Notes: generated by a model from the letters alone, not told the origin. Positions 19,717 to 28,233 are shown, counted from the stretch's first letter. The stretch is DNA of 64,000 nucleotides from Neobacillus cucumis (GCF_023715505.1 NZ_JAMBOH010000001.1:434001-498000); one strand, 5' to 3'. Program-made: numbers and translations.

Positions 19717-20417
19717 GATACACCCTCCACAAGAAGTTCATATTTTTCTGTGACAAAACCAAGATTGTGATTTTGAATCCTAAAGTCATCAACAATTTTT
19801 CCATTCTTCACAATGATTACCCGGTCACAAATTTCCGCTGCTTGTTTAAAATCATGAGTAACCATCAGTGTTGTGGTACCTTTATTTTTCATAGATAAGA
19901 CGACATCGTTTAAAATTGAAATGGCCCCTTGGTCCAATCCGGTGTGTGGTTCATCTAAAAGAAGGAACTGTGGATCATGGATTATAGCCCTTGCAATCGC
20001 AATCCGTTGAATCATGCCTCGGGAAAAATTTTTGACTGGCTCGTTCAAGAAAAAGGATAATCCAACATCTTTTACAAGCTTACTCGCTTTTTGTTCGACA
20101 TCTTTCACCCCGTATATATTCCCATAGAATACGAGATTCTCAAGCGGAGAGTAATGATCATAAAGTAAGCTGGAATGGGGTAAATATCCCAATAATTTTT
20201 TTATTTCTATCTGTTTTTTTCGGAGTTCCATGCCATTAATCAAGACATGACCGGATGTCGGTTTAATTAAGGTAGCTAGTACCTTTAGAAGCGTACTCTT
20301 CCCCGCACCGTTTGGCCCTAAAATTGCAATAGTTTCCCCTTTTTTTATTGAGAGTTCTACGCCACGTAAGATCCGCTTATTATCAGCTTGCTTCGTCAAC
20401 TTTTTCAATTCAATCAT
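19713..20417 (-). CDS. ccmA: Cytochrome c biogenesis ATP-binding protein CcmA
   Basis: This ABC ATPase of the CcmABCD complex has Walker A GPNGAGKST, signature NFSRGMIQRIAIARA, Walker B FLLLDEPHTGLD and switch His MVTHDF. ATG 20417 (MIELKKLT) follows GGGAGGG at good spacing; the open frame upstream overlaps the preceding gene. About 234 aa. Confidence 0.93.
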   Translation of the reverse strand: MIELKKLTKQADNKRILRGVELSIKKGETIAILGPNGAGKSTLLKVLATLIKPTSGHVLINGMELRKKQIEIKKLLGYLPHSSLLYDHYSPLENLVFYGNIYGVKDVEQKASKLVKDVGLSFFLNEPVKNFSRGMIQRIAIARAIIHDPQFLLLDEPHTGLDQGAISILNDVVLSMKNKGTTTLMVTHDFKQAAEICDRVIIVKNGKIVDDFRIQNHNLGFVTEKYELLVEGVS

Positions 20418-20442
20418 TGTGCAGTCCCTCCCATCCCAGCTG

Positions 20443-21438
20443 TTACTCAATAAAACTCCGTAAATTCAGCTTAACTTGTACTAGATGCTGTTTGTAGGCA
20501 GCAAGTTTCGCATGATACTCACCTTCTGAGAGGTTACCTTCACCAAAAGTTTCTTCTAGTTCAATAATCTTTTCCATAATTGCTTTTTGTTTTGCCATTA
20601 ATTGTTTGAAGGCTTTTTCTTCCTTATCAGCCCCTAGTCTTTCCTCTTCCAATCTCGCTTTTCTTTTAAAGTAGATAAAATAAGAAATACCAGTAATAAT
20701 GATTGCTCCAATAATAATTAGAAAGATGTGTGGATTAAAACTGTGTAATGGCGATTGTGCCCACATCCTTAGATGTCCAGGGTTATGAAATGCTGGTGCG
20801 GTATGAGTTACACCGCTGATGCTTTCTTTATCAGTAGTTGTTGCAGATTGTTTTGTTTCATCTGACGGCGGTTGTACATCTTTATTGTAGACTAGCGTAA
20901 ATGCCTGGTTTTCCTTCAAACCTTCGATGCTGTATCCAAAATAGTTTTGGTCATCAAATTTAAATAAACCTTGACTAGTAGCTTCTGCACCAGTCACTAC
21001 AACACTGCCCATGCCTTCTGGTACAAGGATTTGCATCATTCCAACAGGGTAATTCATTGTTAACTTGATTTCTTTCCCTTTTGGAATTCGATAACTGTAT
21101 GGGAGCACAGTTGTTTGATTTGCTGCAACCGGGGTTGTGGTAATAAACCCTTTATCTACTTGTTTATAGGCGATTTTACTATCTAAAAAATTAAGATCCT
21201 TGGCGTTTTCCGGCAGCGTCACTTTTAAAACAGCGTCACTCTTACCATCACCTTTATATTCCACGGAAGATGTATTCGTATAATTGACCATATTCATCAT
21301 ATTAGTTGACCCATCTTCTGCCGGGCTTACCACAAGGTAGTGCAAGTCAATGGATATATTTGTATCTGTTGCTGCTAATCCATGAAATGGTACTAGCAGC
21401 AGAAGTCCAAGGAAGAATGTGGTGATTTTTTTGATCAC
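20443..21438 (-). CDS. Secreted-domain membrane protein of the ccm cluster (unrecognised)
   Basis: I do not recognise this 331-aa protein. It has a signal peptide (about 1-23, cleavage near LAA), an extracytoplasmic beta-rich domain (about 24-195), a low-complexity linker, one transmembrane helix (FNPHIFLIIIGAIIITGISYFIYF), then a cytoplasmic coiled tail. The tail contains the hairpin EGNLSEGEYHAKLAAYKQ, similar to CcmI-like hairpins. It sits between ccmA and a CcmI-like gene with overlaps on both sides. Its architecture matches the protein at 24803, so the two may be paralogous accessory maturation factors. Confidence 0.85.
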   Translation of the reverse strand: MIKKITTFFLGLLLLVPFHGLAATDTNISIDLHYLVVSPAEDGSTNMMNMVNYTNTSSVEYKGDGKSDAVLKVTLPENAKDLNFLDSKIAYKQVDKGFITTTPVAANQTTVLPYSYRIPKGKEIKLTMNYPVGMMQILVPEGMGSVVVTGAEATSQGLFKFDDQNYFGYSIEGLKENQAFTLVYNKDVQPPSDETKQSATTTDKESISGVTHTAPAFHNPGHLRMWAQSPLHSFNPHIFLIIIGAIIITGISYFIYFKRKARLEEERLGADKEEKAFKQLMAKQKAIMEKIIELEETFGEGNLSEGEYHAKLAAYKQHLVQVKLNLRSFIE

Positions 21439-21812
21439 TTTCCTTCCCCCTTTTTCTTTACATAGAAATTCATTTGTTCCTCAATTTCTTTTTCTACTTC
21501 TGCCATTAAATCTTTATCGATATTTGTATCTACTATTAGTTGGTCTTCTTCCTTCATAATTTTGGCAACTTCTGTTTCATATTGCTTTTTTAAGTTTTTA
21601 TAATCAGCGTGTGAGATTTTATCCATTTTGTACTCAAACTCAATTTCATTGAGTGTGGTTAAAAGTGCCTGTTTCGTTGTGACTAAATCCTGGTCCTTTG
21701 AACCAATTTGGATAAAGGTATCCAACTTAAAAAATGGAGCCAATATTAAAAACAAAACTATTAACGCCCAAGCTGCAGTAAAAATGATTGAAATGATTGA
21801 GATATCAGGCAT
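21435..21812 (-). CDS. CcmI-like cytochrome c biogenesis protein
   Basis: This protein of about 125 aa has one transmembrane helix (ISIIFTAAWALIVLFLILAPFF) followed by the hairpin LLTTLNEIEFEYKMDKISHADYKNLKKQYE. That is the recognisable N-terminal cytoplasmic motif of CcmI-type apocytochrome chaperones. The TPR part of proteobacterial CcmI is absent. The ATG at 21812 is better spaced from AGGA than the GTG at 21821. Assignment rests on motif plus position. Confidence 0.75.
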   Translation of the reverse strand: MPDISIISIIFTAAWALIVLFLILAPFFKLDTFIQIGSKDQDLVTTKQALLTTLNEIEFEYKMDKISHADYKNLKKQYETEVAKIMKEEDQLIVDTNIDKDLMAEVEKEIEEQMNFYVKKKGEGK

Positions 21813-21824
21813 TTTTTTCACATC

Positions 21825-22328
21825 CTAAAGATACTTTTTGCGTTCTTCATCGATCATCGAGGTAAGGATTTCTCCCTCTACTTCATCCGCAGTGCTTTCG
21901 TAAACATTGATTTCAACCTCGGTACCTTTTTTCTTCACCCACTTACGGATAATGATGAATACAGCCAAAGCTGCTAACCCTATTACGACAAACGGAAGAA
22001 CCCAAGCTGTTAAACTAAAACCGCTTTTCTCAGGGGATGTTAAGATTTCTTCACCATAAATATTGACATAATACTGACGAATTTTATCCTTGTCCCAGCC
22101 TTTATTCATCATCTCAACTAAATCTTTCTTAAACTCAGTCGTAAGATTACATGTATTAGGATCACATTCATAATGATCCTGACCACAGCCGCATGTACAG
22201 GCAAATTGCTGGGCAACAGCCTTAAACTCTGCCGATTTATAATCAATCTCTTTTGCTTCCGCTCGAATGAATGAACCCTGAAAAATAAGTGCAATTAAAA
22301 GGAGCCCAAGATATAGTTTATTTCTCAT
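21825..22328 (-). CDS. ccmH: CcmH-like protein with unusual CxCxC motif
   Basis: CcmH is the apocytochrome thiol reductant of the ligation complex. A signal peptide (ending near IRAEA) precedes a short three-helix domain, where the usual RCxxCQ is replaced by FACTCGCGQDHYECDPNTC. The rest, KKDLVEMMNKGWDKDKIRQYYVNIYGEEIL, is characteristic of CcmH/NrfF. A C-terminal transmembrane helix and charged tail follow. ATG 22328 follows AGAGGT just past the ccmF stop; the longer frame to 22412 overlaps ccmF. Confidence 0.88.
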   Translation of the reverse strand: MRNKLYLGLLLIALIFQGSFIRAEAKEIDYKSAEFKAVAQQFACTCGCGQDHYECDPNTCNLTTEFKKDLVEMMNKGWDKDKIRQYYVNIYGEEILTSPEKSGFSLTAWVLPFVVIGLAALAVFIIIRKWVKKKGTEVEINVYESTADEVEGEILTSMIDEERKKYL

Positions 22329-22329
22329 T

Positions 22330-24312
22330 TTATGATACCTCTTTGCGTACCCCTGTGTATCTCGGAGTGACATTTCCATATTTTCCGTTCCAAACTGCAA
22401 ACAGTGCACCAATTACAATCATAAAAGAACCTACCCATAACCAATCCATCATTGGATTAACTTTGACCACAAAGGTTGCTTTCCCATCATCTTCCCAAGC
22501 GCTTAATACAATATATAAGTCCTCCTTCAGAGAGGAAATAATCGCTACCTCTGAAGATGGTTGTTCCCAATTACCATAAAATACCTTTTCCGGCTGGAAG
22601 GTACCTAGTTTTTTACCCTTTCTAAATACAGTAACGTCGGCATAGACGATATCGTTAATTCCCTCTTTCTTTTGATCCAGGCGATCATAATTGATCCGGT
22701 AATCCCTAAGTTCAATGGATTGTCCTAAAGCAACAGTTTTCATTGTTTCTACATCATAGTTTTGTGAACCGATAATCCCCATCGTAATAAAGGCAATACC
22801 GAGGTGGACAATATATCCTCCATAACGGCGGCGGTTACGGATCATTAACCGATATAAAGCTACTATTGGGGATTCTTTTGTCATCTTTCTTCTAGCTTTT
22901 ACACCTCTATAAAACTCTAAGAAATGGGTAGTTAATAATAGAATGATCACTCCGTAACCAATGACAGCCCATGCCTTTTGGATGCCTAGTACAACCATTA
23001 AAGTCATTCCAATTACGGCAAGAATCGCTGGAATCATGAAGTTCTTTCTAAGATTTTTCACAGTAGATTTCTGCCATGCAAGCAGTGGACAGACAGCCAT
23101 TACAAACATCATCGACAATAGGATCGGTGCTTCTACCTTGTTAAAGAATGGCATCCCTACTGTTACTTTCGTACCACGGACAGCTTCAGAAACAAGCGGA
23201 AAAATAGTTCCCCAAAATACTGCAAATGCCGCTCCAACCAGTAATAGATTATTCACTAAGAAACTGCTTTCTTTTGAGATAAAAGAATTAAATTCCCCGG
23301 CACTGCGTTTAAGCAGGTTATTGCGGCTCATTAATACATATAATGATAAAATGACCGCTACACCCATGAAGATTAGGAAATATAAACCTAGATTTGAGTT
23401 TGCAAAAGCATGAACAGAGGTTAAAACACCACTGCGCACGAGAAATGTTCCAAATAATGTCATCGCATAAGAAACAATAATTAGGCTGATGTTCCATATC
23501 TTCAGCATGTTTTTTCGCTCTTGAATCATGACCGAATGTAAGAATGCTGTTGCTGTTAACCATGGCATAAAGGACGCATTTTCTACCGGATCCCAAGCCC
23601 AGTAACCGCCCCAGCCAAGCTCTACATATGCCCATTGTCCCCCAAAGATATTTCCAAGGCTCAAGAATAACCAGGCGACGATTGTCCAACGTCTTGTCAT
23701 CTTTATCCAGAAATCATCTACGTTTTTTAATATTAATGCCGCCATCGCAAATGCGAATGGGATGGAGAGACCCACATAGCCCAAGTATAATGTGACAGGA
23801 TGAATAATCATCCCCGGGTTTTGCAGCATTGGATTTAGACCTTTTCCTTCTGTCGGTACAGTATCCAATAAAACAAAAGGTTTAGCGACGAATCCTAAGA
23901 TGAAGAAGAAGAAAACGGCATTGGCCATTAAAATGGCAGAAATGTAAGGAACCATTGGGTTTCCTTTCATCTTTCTGGAATACGCAATCATGAGCATATA
24001 AAGAGTTAAGAAAAATGTCCATAATAACAATGATCCTGCATTACCAGCCCATAAAGCGGTCAGTTTATAAATTGCTGGCAGTTCACTGCTGGTGTAATCG
24101 GCAACGTATTCATATTGAAATTGAGAAGTTGCTAAAAGGGAAAACAATGAAATCATTGCCATTGCTGCACAAACAAATAAAGCAATCATCCCGCCCTTTC
24201 CACTGTTGACGAGTTTTTGATTTTTTGTGCTAATCCCTAATGTTGTAATGAGGAGCGAATAGACTGCTATGGCTAAACCTATATATATCGTTGCGTTGGC
24301 AAATAAATACAT
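22330..24312 (-). CDS. ccmF: Cytochrome c heme lyase subunit CcmF
   Basis: CcmF takes heme from CcmE and ligates it to apocytochrome. The 660-aa polytopic protein has the conserved WWD-type motif WGGYWAWDPVENASFMPW and about 14 hydrophobic helices. A large extracytoplasmic loop precedes the last helix (MDWLWVGSFMIVIGALFAVW). ATG at 24312 follows AAGAAGGTGACGAA. Confidence 0.96.
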   Translation of the reverse strand: MYLFANATIYIGLAIAVYSLLITTLGISTKNQKLVNSGKGGMIALFVCAAMAMISLFSLLATSQFQYEYVADYTSSELPAIYKLTALWAGNAGSLLLWTFFLTLYMLMIAYSRKMKGNPMVPYISAILMANAVFFFFILGFVAKPFVLLDTVPTEGKGLNPMLQNPGMIIHPVTLYLGYVGLSIPFAFAMAALILKNVDDFWIKMTRRWTIVAWLFLSLGNIFGGQWAYVELGWGGYWAWDPVENASFMPWLTATAFLHSVMIQERKNMLKIWNISLIIVSYAMTLFGTFLVRSGVLTSVHAFANSNLGLYFLIFMGVAVILSLYVLMSRNNLLKRSAGEFNSFISKESSFLVNNLLLVGAAFAVFWGTIFPLVSEAVRGTKVTVGMPFFNKVEAPILLSMMFVMAVCPLLAWQKSTVKNLRKNFMIPAILAVIGMTLMVVLGIQKAWAVIGYGVIILLLTTHFLEFYRGVKARRKMTKESPIVALYRLMIRNRRRYGGYIVHLGIAFITMGIIGSQNYDVETMKTVALGQSIELRDYRINYDRLDQKKEGINDIVYADVTVFRKGKKLGTFQPEKVFYGNWEQPSSEVAIISSLKEDLYIVLSAWEDDGKATFVVKVNPMMDWLWVGSFMIVIGALFAVWNGKYGNVTPRYTGVRKEVS

Positions 24313-24336
24313 TTCGTCACCTTCTTACGTTGACTA

Positions 24337-24789
24337 TTATTTTTCTTTTACTGGTTGATCTAACAGTTGTTTATGTTTTTCTGGATCATAGTTTTTCATA
24401 TCTTTTCCTTCATATTTAGAAGGACATCTAGTTTTGACCGATTCTGCTTCAAACGTATTTTTTTTAGTTGGTGCCCCTTGAAGGATGGTAATTACACCTT
24501 CAGAGAAGTTGTCAGGTTTTGTACCGTGATAGATAACATGCATAACATTGCCGTGGTTATCTTTTACGTCAAATTTCAGTTGAATTTTGTCCGGATTCCA
24601 TTTAATCGTATCTTCCCTTAATAATCCTTCAACCGTTACAAAATCGTCTTTATGCTGGTTCTGGGTGGCCAAAAGTTCTTTCATGGTCAGCTCCACACCA
24701 CTAGAGCCTGGAGTCGCAGCCATTAACAAGAATACTATAGCACCTGCAATAATAAAGCCGCCTACCATCACTAACGTATTTTTTTTCAT
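24337..24789 (-). CDS. ccmE: Heme chaperone CcmE, Cys-type variant
   Basis: CcmE is a membrane-anchored OB-fold protein that covalently carries heme from CcmABCD to CcmF. An N-terminal helix (about 6-26) precedes the OB domain with VTVEGLLRED and MHVIYHGTKPDNFSEG. Classic CcmE binds heme through His in HxxxY. Here the equivalent position reads TRCPSKYEGK, a CxxxY motif as described for some anaerobes and archaea. 150 aa. Confidence 0.92.
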   Translation of the reverse strand: MKKNTLVMVGGFIIAGAIVFLLMAATPGSSGVELTMKELLATQNQHKDDFVTVEGLLREDTIKWNPDKIQLKFDVKDNHGNVMHVIYHGTKPDNFSEGVITILQGAPTKKNTFEAESVKTRCPSKYEGKDMKNYDPEKHKQLLDQPVKEK

Positions 24790-24802
24790 TCAACCCACCT
24801 CA

Positions 24803-25861
24803 TTAGATTAATTTTTTCATTTCTTCCTCGTACATTTCTTGATCAATTTTTCCAGTTAACAGCTTTTTACGAAGTTCCTTCTTTTCTTCGGCATTACTTG
24901 TTTTTTGATCTTTTTTCCCAGCTGGATGCTTTGAAGACTTCGGTTTATGATTAGCCCCTTTTGCTGAAGAACGCCTTCCTGTTTGCACATTACCTTTTAA
25001 TCCCAAATAAACGAAGACACTTGCGATGATTAAAGCTAGTCCAATGACCGATGCTCCGCCAATACCAATAAGCGGCTTTTCAGTGTTGCTGCTTGATGTT
25101 CCCTTTTTTACTTGGTCAGTTGCTGTTACACTGCTATGGTTTTCATCATTTGGCGGCTGCTGTTTATTAATGGCCTCCATAGTTGATTCTGTTCCATCCT
25201 TTTTGTACGAAAAGGAAAAGTTAAGATTTTCTTTTGCCTTTACATTCTTGTATTGGTAGTAATACAACTCTTCGCCATACTCACTCTTCGTATTGTTAGC
25301 TGTTTTGGGTACTAGCTTTATATTTTTTGCATCCATTGGAGCGTAAAAAATGACATCTAACTGACCAATTGCAGCGTTATTTATCATCTGATATGTAAAG
25401 TTTTTTTGGTCCTTTACTTCTATAGTTTTAGTGTAGTATTCAATTACAAATTGATAGGTTTCGTTATTCTTAATTGCTTTTGCCGGCTTCCATGAAACAA
25501 TTCCCTTTTCCTTATCAACATCATAGGGACGTTGAACTTCTGGTTTATTTTCTTCTGGAAATTCTGCAACTAAATAGGCTTCAAATCCCTTTTCCATAGC
25601 AGGAACAGGAAATTCGATTTTCCCATCATAGTCTTGGCCACTTTTATTGGTAATGGTTCCGTACTTGCCTACTAATAATGATGGAACATCCCTTGATCCC
25701 CAATCTTCGGGGTAATCAAACTCCGGCATCACTTGTACCTGCATTTCCTTAAACGGAAATTTCTCTGCTTGAAATACAGTTGCAGCACTAATTTTAGTAC
25801 CTATAAAACTAGTTAAAAATGTTGTAATAACGAACATTGCTAACCACTTTTTCTTTAGCAT
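24803..25861 (-). CDS. Signal-peptide membrane protein at head of the ccm cluster (unrecognised)
   Basis: I do not recognise this protein of about 352 aa. It has a signal peptide (about 1-27), an extracytoplasmic beta-sandwich-like domain (about 28-225), a Ser/Thr linker, one transmembrane helix (IGIGGASVIGLALIIASVFVYLG) and a basic tail. The tail ends in LLTGKIDQEMYEEEMKKL, a short helical hairpin like those in the proteins at 20443 and 21435. It is the first gene of the ccm transcript (14 nt before ccmE). ATG 25861 follows AAGGAGG; the frame upstream is not supported. Confidence 0.85.
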   Translation of the reverse strand: MLKKKWLAMFVITTFLTSFIGTKISAATVFQAEKFPFKEMQVQVMPEFDYPEDWGSRDVPSLLVGKYGTITNKSGQDYDGKIEFPVPAMEKGFEAYLVAEFPEENKPEVQRPYDVDKEKGIVSWKPAKAIKNNETYQFVIEYYTKTIEVKDQKNFTYQMINNAAIGQLDVIFYAPMDAKNIKLVPKTANNTKSEYGEELYYYQYKNVKAKENLNFSFSYKKDGTESTMEAINKQQPPNDENHSSVTATDQVKKGTSSSNTEKPLIGIGGASVIGLALIIASVFVYLGLKGNVQTGRRSSAKGANHKPKSSKHPAGKKDQKTSNAEEKKELRKKLLTGKIDQEMYEEEMKKLI

Positions 25862-26097
25862 AATTATCCTCCTTGGCTTCCGAAAACTCTCACTTAAACA
25901 CTCAATTTTCACTATAGTCCTCTTTGAAATAAATATATCCGTTCTACAACCTTGAAAGTTGAATGACTCTTGAACATTTTGTTAAACGGAGGAAACGTTT
26001 GAGTTTTTGACAAAAAACCACCACAAAATGTTCACATTTTTAAAATTACATTGATTTATTTGAGCAATTTGAAGGATTCCGAAATCGTATTAATAGT

Positions 26098-26140
26098 AAA
26101 AAAAACCTGCACCCTAAAATAGCAGGATACAGGTTTTACA
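26098..26140 (-). terminator. Terminator after the cytochrome gene
   Basis: A hairpin has arms AAAACCTG and CAGGTTTT plus inner CC/GG pairs, with a U-rich tail on the minus strand. It separates the selenoprotein-cytochrome transcript from the ccm genes. The interval 25862-26097 is AT-rich, shows no gene, and presumably holds the ccm promoter. Confidence 0.75.
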
Positions 26141-26157
26141 AAAATCTATTATTTAAT

Positions 26158-26814
26158 CTATTTCTTTTCTTCCAAAGAACGGATATAGCTAACAATGTCT
26201 GAAATCTCCTGTTCTTTTAGTTGACGGACACCGTCAAGACCTTTTAAAGACGGACCCATTCTTGTCTCTTCTCGACCATAAGCTGTACTAATCCAAATTT
26301 GCTTATCAGTTGTATACGATAGATAGTCACGATGTGAAAGAGCGGTTCCCATTCGCAGCATACCTTTACCTGCCTCCATATGACAGTTCTGACAATATAA
26401 AGTGTACAGTTTTTTTCCAGTGGCAGGATCCCCAACAATGGTTTTTGGGACATTAAAATCAATATTTTCCCTTTGCCAATTACGGATAAAGGCTACAATA
26501 TTTTTTAATTCCTTCTCTGATAATCTAGGTCCATAGGCTGGCATACCAGTTCCTACTCTTCCAAATTTTATATAATTATATAAATTCTTATCCGTTACAG
26601 AGTTTAGGAAATTTTGATTATTTAAAGCCGTTCCAGCTTCTACCCCTTCACCTTTTCCAGTATCACCATGACAAACTAGACAGTTTTTATTGTATACCTT
26701 TTCACCTGCTGCAATCGCCTGTGAATTCCGGTGACCAAATATATTACTATTACTGATACAAACAACAATACCTATTATCACCAAAATGTAAAATCCAATT
26801 AATATTTTTTTCAT
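26158..26814 (-). CDS. Membrane-anchored diheme cytochrome c
   Basis: An N-terminal transmembrane anchor (about 4-24) precedes two cytochrome c domains with CLVCHGDTGKGEG and CQNCHMEAGKGM, each followed by a distal Met region (GTGMPAYGPRLSEKEL; EETRMGPSLKGLDG). It is a likely electron carrier outside the cell membrane and a substrate of the adjacent Ccm system. Its Shine-Dalgarno AGGGG overlaps the stop of the upstream selenoprotein gene, suggesting translational coupling. 218 aa; the redox partner is unknown. Confidence 0.93.
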   Translation of the reverse strand: MKKILIGFYILVIIGIVVCISNSNIFGHRNSQAIAAGEKVYNKNCLVCHGDTGKGEGVEAGTALNNQNFLNSVTDKNLYNYIKFGRVGTGMPAYGPRLSEKELKNIVAFIRNWQRENIDFNVPKTIVGDPATGKKLYTLYCQNCHMEAGKGMLRMGTALSHRDYLSYTTDKQIWISTAYGREETRMGPSLKGLDGVRQLKEQEISDIVSYIRSLEEKK

Positions 26815-26823
26815 GGGTTACCC

Positions 26824-27273
26824 CTACTTCGGCTGAGGTGTTGGGGTTGGTTCCCCAAGTTCTTCATACTTTTCAGTTATCAATTGATAAATTTTATCAG
26901 GACTTTTACCGTTGAGATGCATTTCTATTGCCTCCCGGGCAATATTGACACAAGTATCTCACGATATGCCATGTGAATCCCATTGTTGTACAGCGTTATC
27001 TTCACCAACACTCTTAACAAAGCAATCTAAATTGCTCTTATGTCCATCTGCCACACAACCACAATAACATGGTACTTGAGCAACCACATCTGGATAGGTC
27101 GATGCCATTATATAAGTTTCTTGAACTTTTTCTGAAGAATTTAATACAAAATCAGGGAGTGGATTATGTTTTTTATCTAGTTTCCAACTTTGGTCCTCAA
27201 GCTTTGAGCTGCATCCTGCAGCTATAATGGCTAATAGAATGAAAAGGAAGAAGAAAGTTGTCATTCGTTTCAT
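26824..27273 (-). CDS. PCYCGC (CYCXC) family lipoprotein, probable selenoprotein with in-frame UGA
   Basis: A lipoprotein signal (lipobox IIAAGC) precedes the PCYCGC motif, then Cys in SNLDCFVKS. Standard decoding stops at UGA 26961-26959 after DSHGIS, truncating the domain. The same frame stays open for 44 more codons to TAG at 26824. Those codons encode DTCVNIAREAIEMHLNG and KSPDKIYQLITEKYEELG, a continuation that fits a helical domain. The UGA thus forms a U-D-T-C redox motif. A SECIS-like stem-loop follows. Full product is 149 residues with Sec105. The cytochrome gene starts 9 nt later. Function is unknown; a redox or metal-binding role in cytochrome or heme handling is inferred. The alternative is a pseudogene caused by a TGT/TGC-to-TGA mutation. 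Confidence 0.8.
26926..26961 (-). promoter_or_regulatory. Putative bacterial SECIS element with its UGA
   Basis: After UGA (26961-26959) come 21 nt, then a 5-nt loop CGGGA closed by a perfect 7-bp stem UAUUGCC/GGCAAUA (26944-26938 with 26932-26926). Published bacterial SECIS criteria ask for an apical loop 16-37 nt after UGA, a stem of at least 4 bp, and a G among the first two loop bases. All three are met. Confidence 0.72.
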
Positions 27274-27423
27274 CTATTGATTCACCCCTTTCCTAATATT
27301 CTTATACTTTTTCATTTTATCAAACAGGCGTTTCCTAACTTACTCTTAATTCTTACTATTTAGTGAAGTTTTTACGTTTTATAAAATAAATAAGCTTTTT
27401 AATAAACAAGAAGGCGTCACAGA

Positions 27424-27549
27424 ACAAAAGCGCAAGAGCCTTGAACAGCCCCGACAAGCATAAGACGCTCAGGGAAGGAAGGTGTTCTTTGCCTTCATTC
27501 CCTGAGTGGCTGTAGACCATCGAGGGGCAAGGCGCTGGAGCTGGACGTC
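27424..27549. repeat. Dispersed imperfect palindromic repeat, copy 4
   Basis: The ends AAGCGCAAGAGCCTTGAACA and GGCAAGGCGCTGGAGCTGGAC match the other copies. The inner hairpin differs, with CTCAGGGAAGGAAGG and CCTTCATTCCCTGAG as compensating arms, so structure rather than sequence is conserved. The open frames across it are not genes. The rest of 27274-27605 shows no gene. Confidence 0.85.
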
Positions 27550-27605
27550 GATAGTCCATTTTTTAATAGTTATCCACAAGCGGAAATTTTATAATTTTCT
27601 TTTCA

Positions 27606-27646
27606 AAAAAAAAACCTTAGATCCGTTTTACGGTCTAAGGTTTTTA
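27606..27646 (-). terminator. Terminator of efp
   Basis: A strong hairpin AAAACCTTAGACCG/CGGATCTAAGGTTTT lies just after the efp stop, with a U tract on the minus strand. Confidence 0.85.
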
Positions 27647-27655
27647 TATTATAGC

Positions 27656-28213
27656 TTATGCACGAGAAACATAACTTGCTTCTGTTGTATTAATGATGAG
27701 CTTATCTCCTTGGTTTATAAAGAAAGGCACTTGAACAATAAGACCCGTTTCAAGTGTAGCAGGTTTTGTACCGCCAGAAGCTGTATCCCCTTTAATGCCA
27801 GGTTCTGTTTCGGTAACTTCTAATTCCACCGTGTTTGGCAATTCTACACCAAGTGTTTCATATTGGAACATCATGATGTGAACTTCCATATTTTCTTTTA
27901 AGAACTTTAATTCATATTCAATATTTGCTGCTGGAAGTTCCACTTGTTCGTAAGATTCCATATCCATGAACACGTGAGAATCACCGCTTGCATAAAGATA
28001 TTGCATTTTACGATTGTCAATCTGTGCTTTTTCTACCTTTTCACCTGCACGGAAGGTTTTTTCTTGTATGGCTCCATTACGTAAGTTACGAAGCTTTGAA
28101 CGAACAAAGGCAGCACCTTTTCCTGGCTTTACGTGTTGAAAGTCTAGAACGCGCCATAGGCCGCCATCGACCTCAATGGTTAATCCCGTTTTAAAATCGT
28201 TAACAGATATCAT
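27656..28213 (-). CDS. efp: Translation elongation factor P
   Basis: EF-P relieves ribosome stalling at polyproline. All three beta-barrel domains are present: N-terminal KOW-like with the modified-loop region VKPGKGAAF (Lys32 region), then the OB domains, ending in [11 protein letters not shown]. 185 aa. ATG 28213 follows AGGAGGATTTACAC. It shares an operon with the upstream aminopeptidase, as in B. subtilis. Confidence 0.97.
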   Translation of the reverse strand: MISVNDFKTGLTIEVDGGLWRVLDFQHVKPGKGAAFVRSKLRNLRNGAIQEKTFRAGEKVEKAQIDNRKMQYLYASGDSHVFMDMESYEQVELPAANIEYELKFLKENMEVHIMMFQYETLGVELPNTVELEVTETEPGIKGDTASGGTKPATLETGLIVQVPFFINQGDKLIINTTEASYVSRA

Positions 28214-28233
28214 GTGTAAATCCTCCTAAAATC

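Noticed and set aside
27356..27559. Open frame of 67 codons in the 27424 repeat
   Set aside because: It is explained by the dispersed repeat; there is no translation signal.
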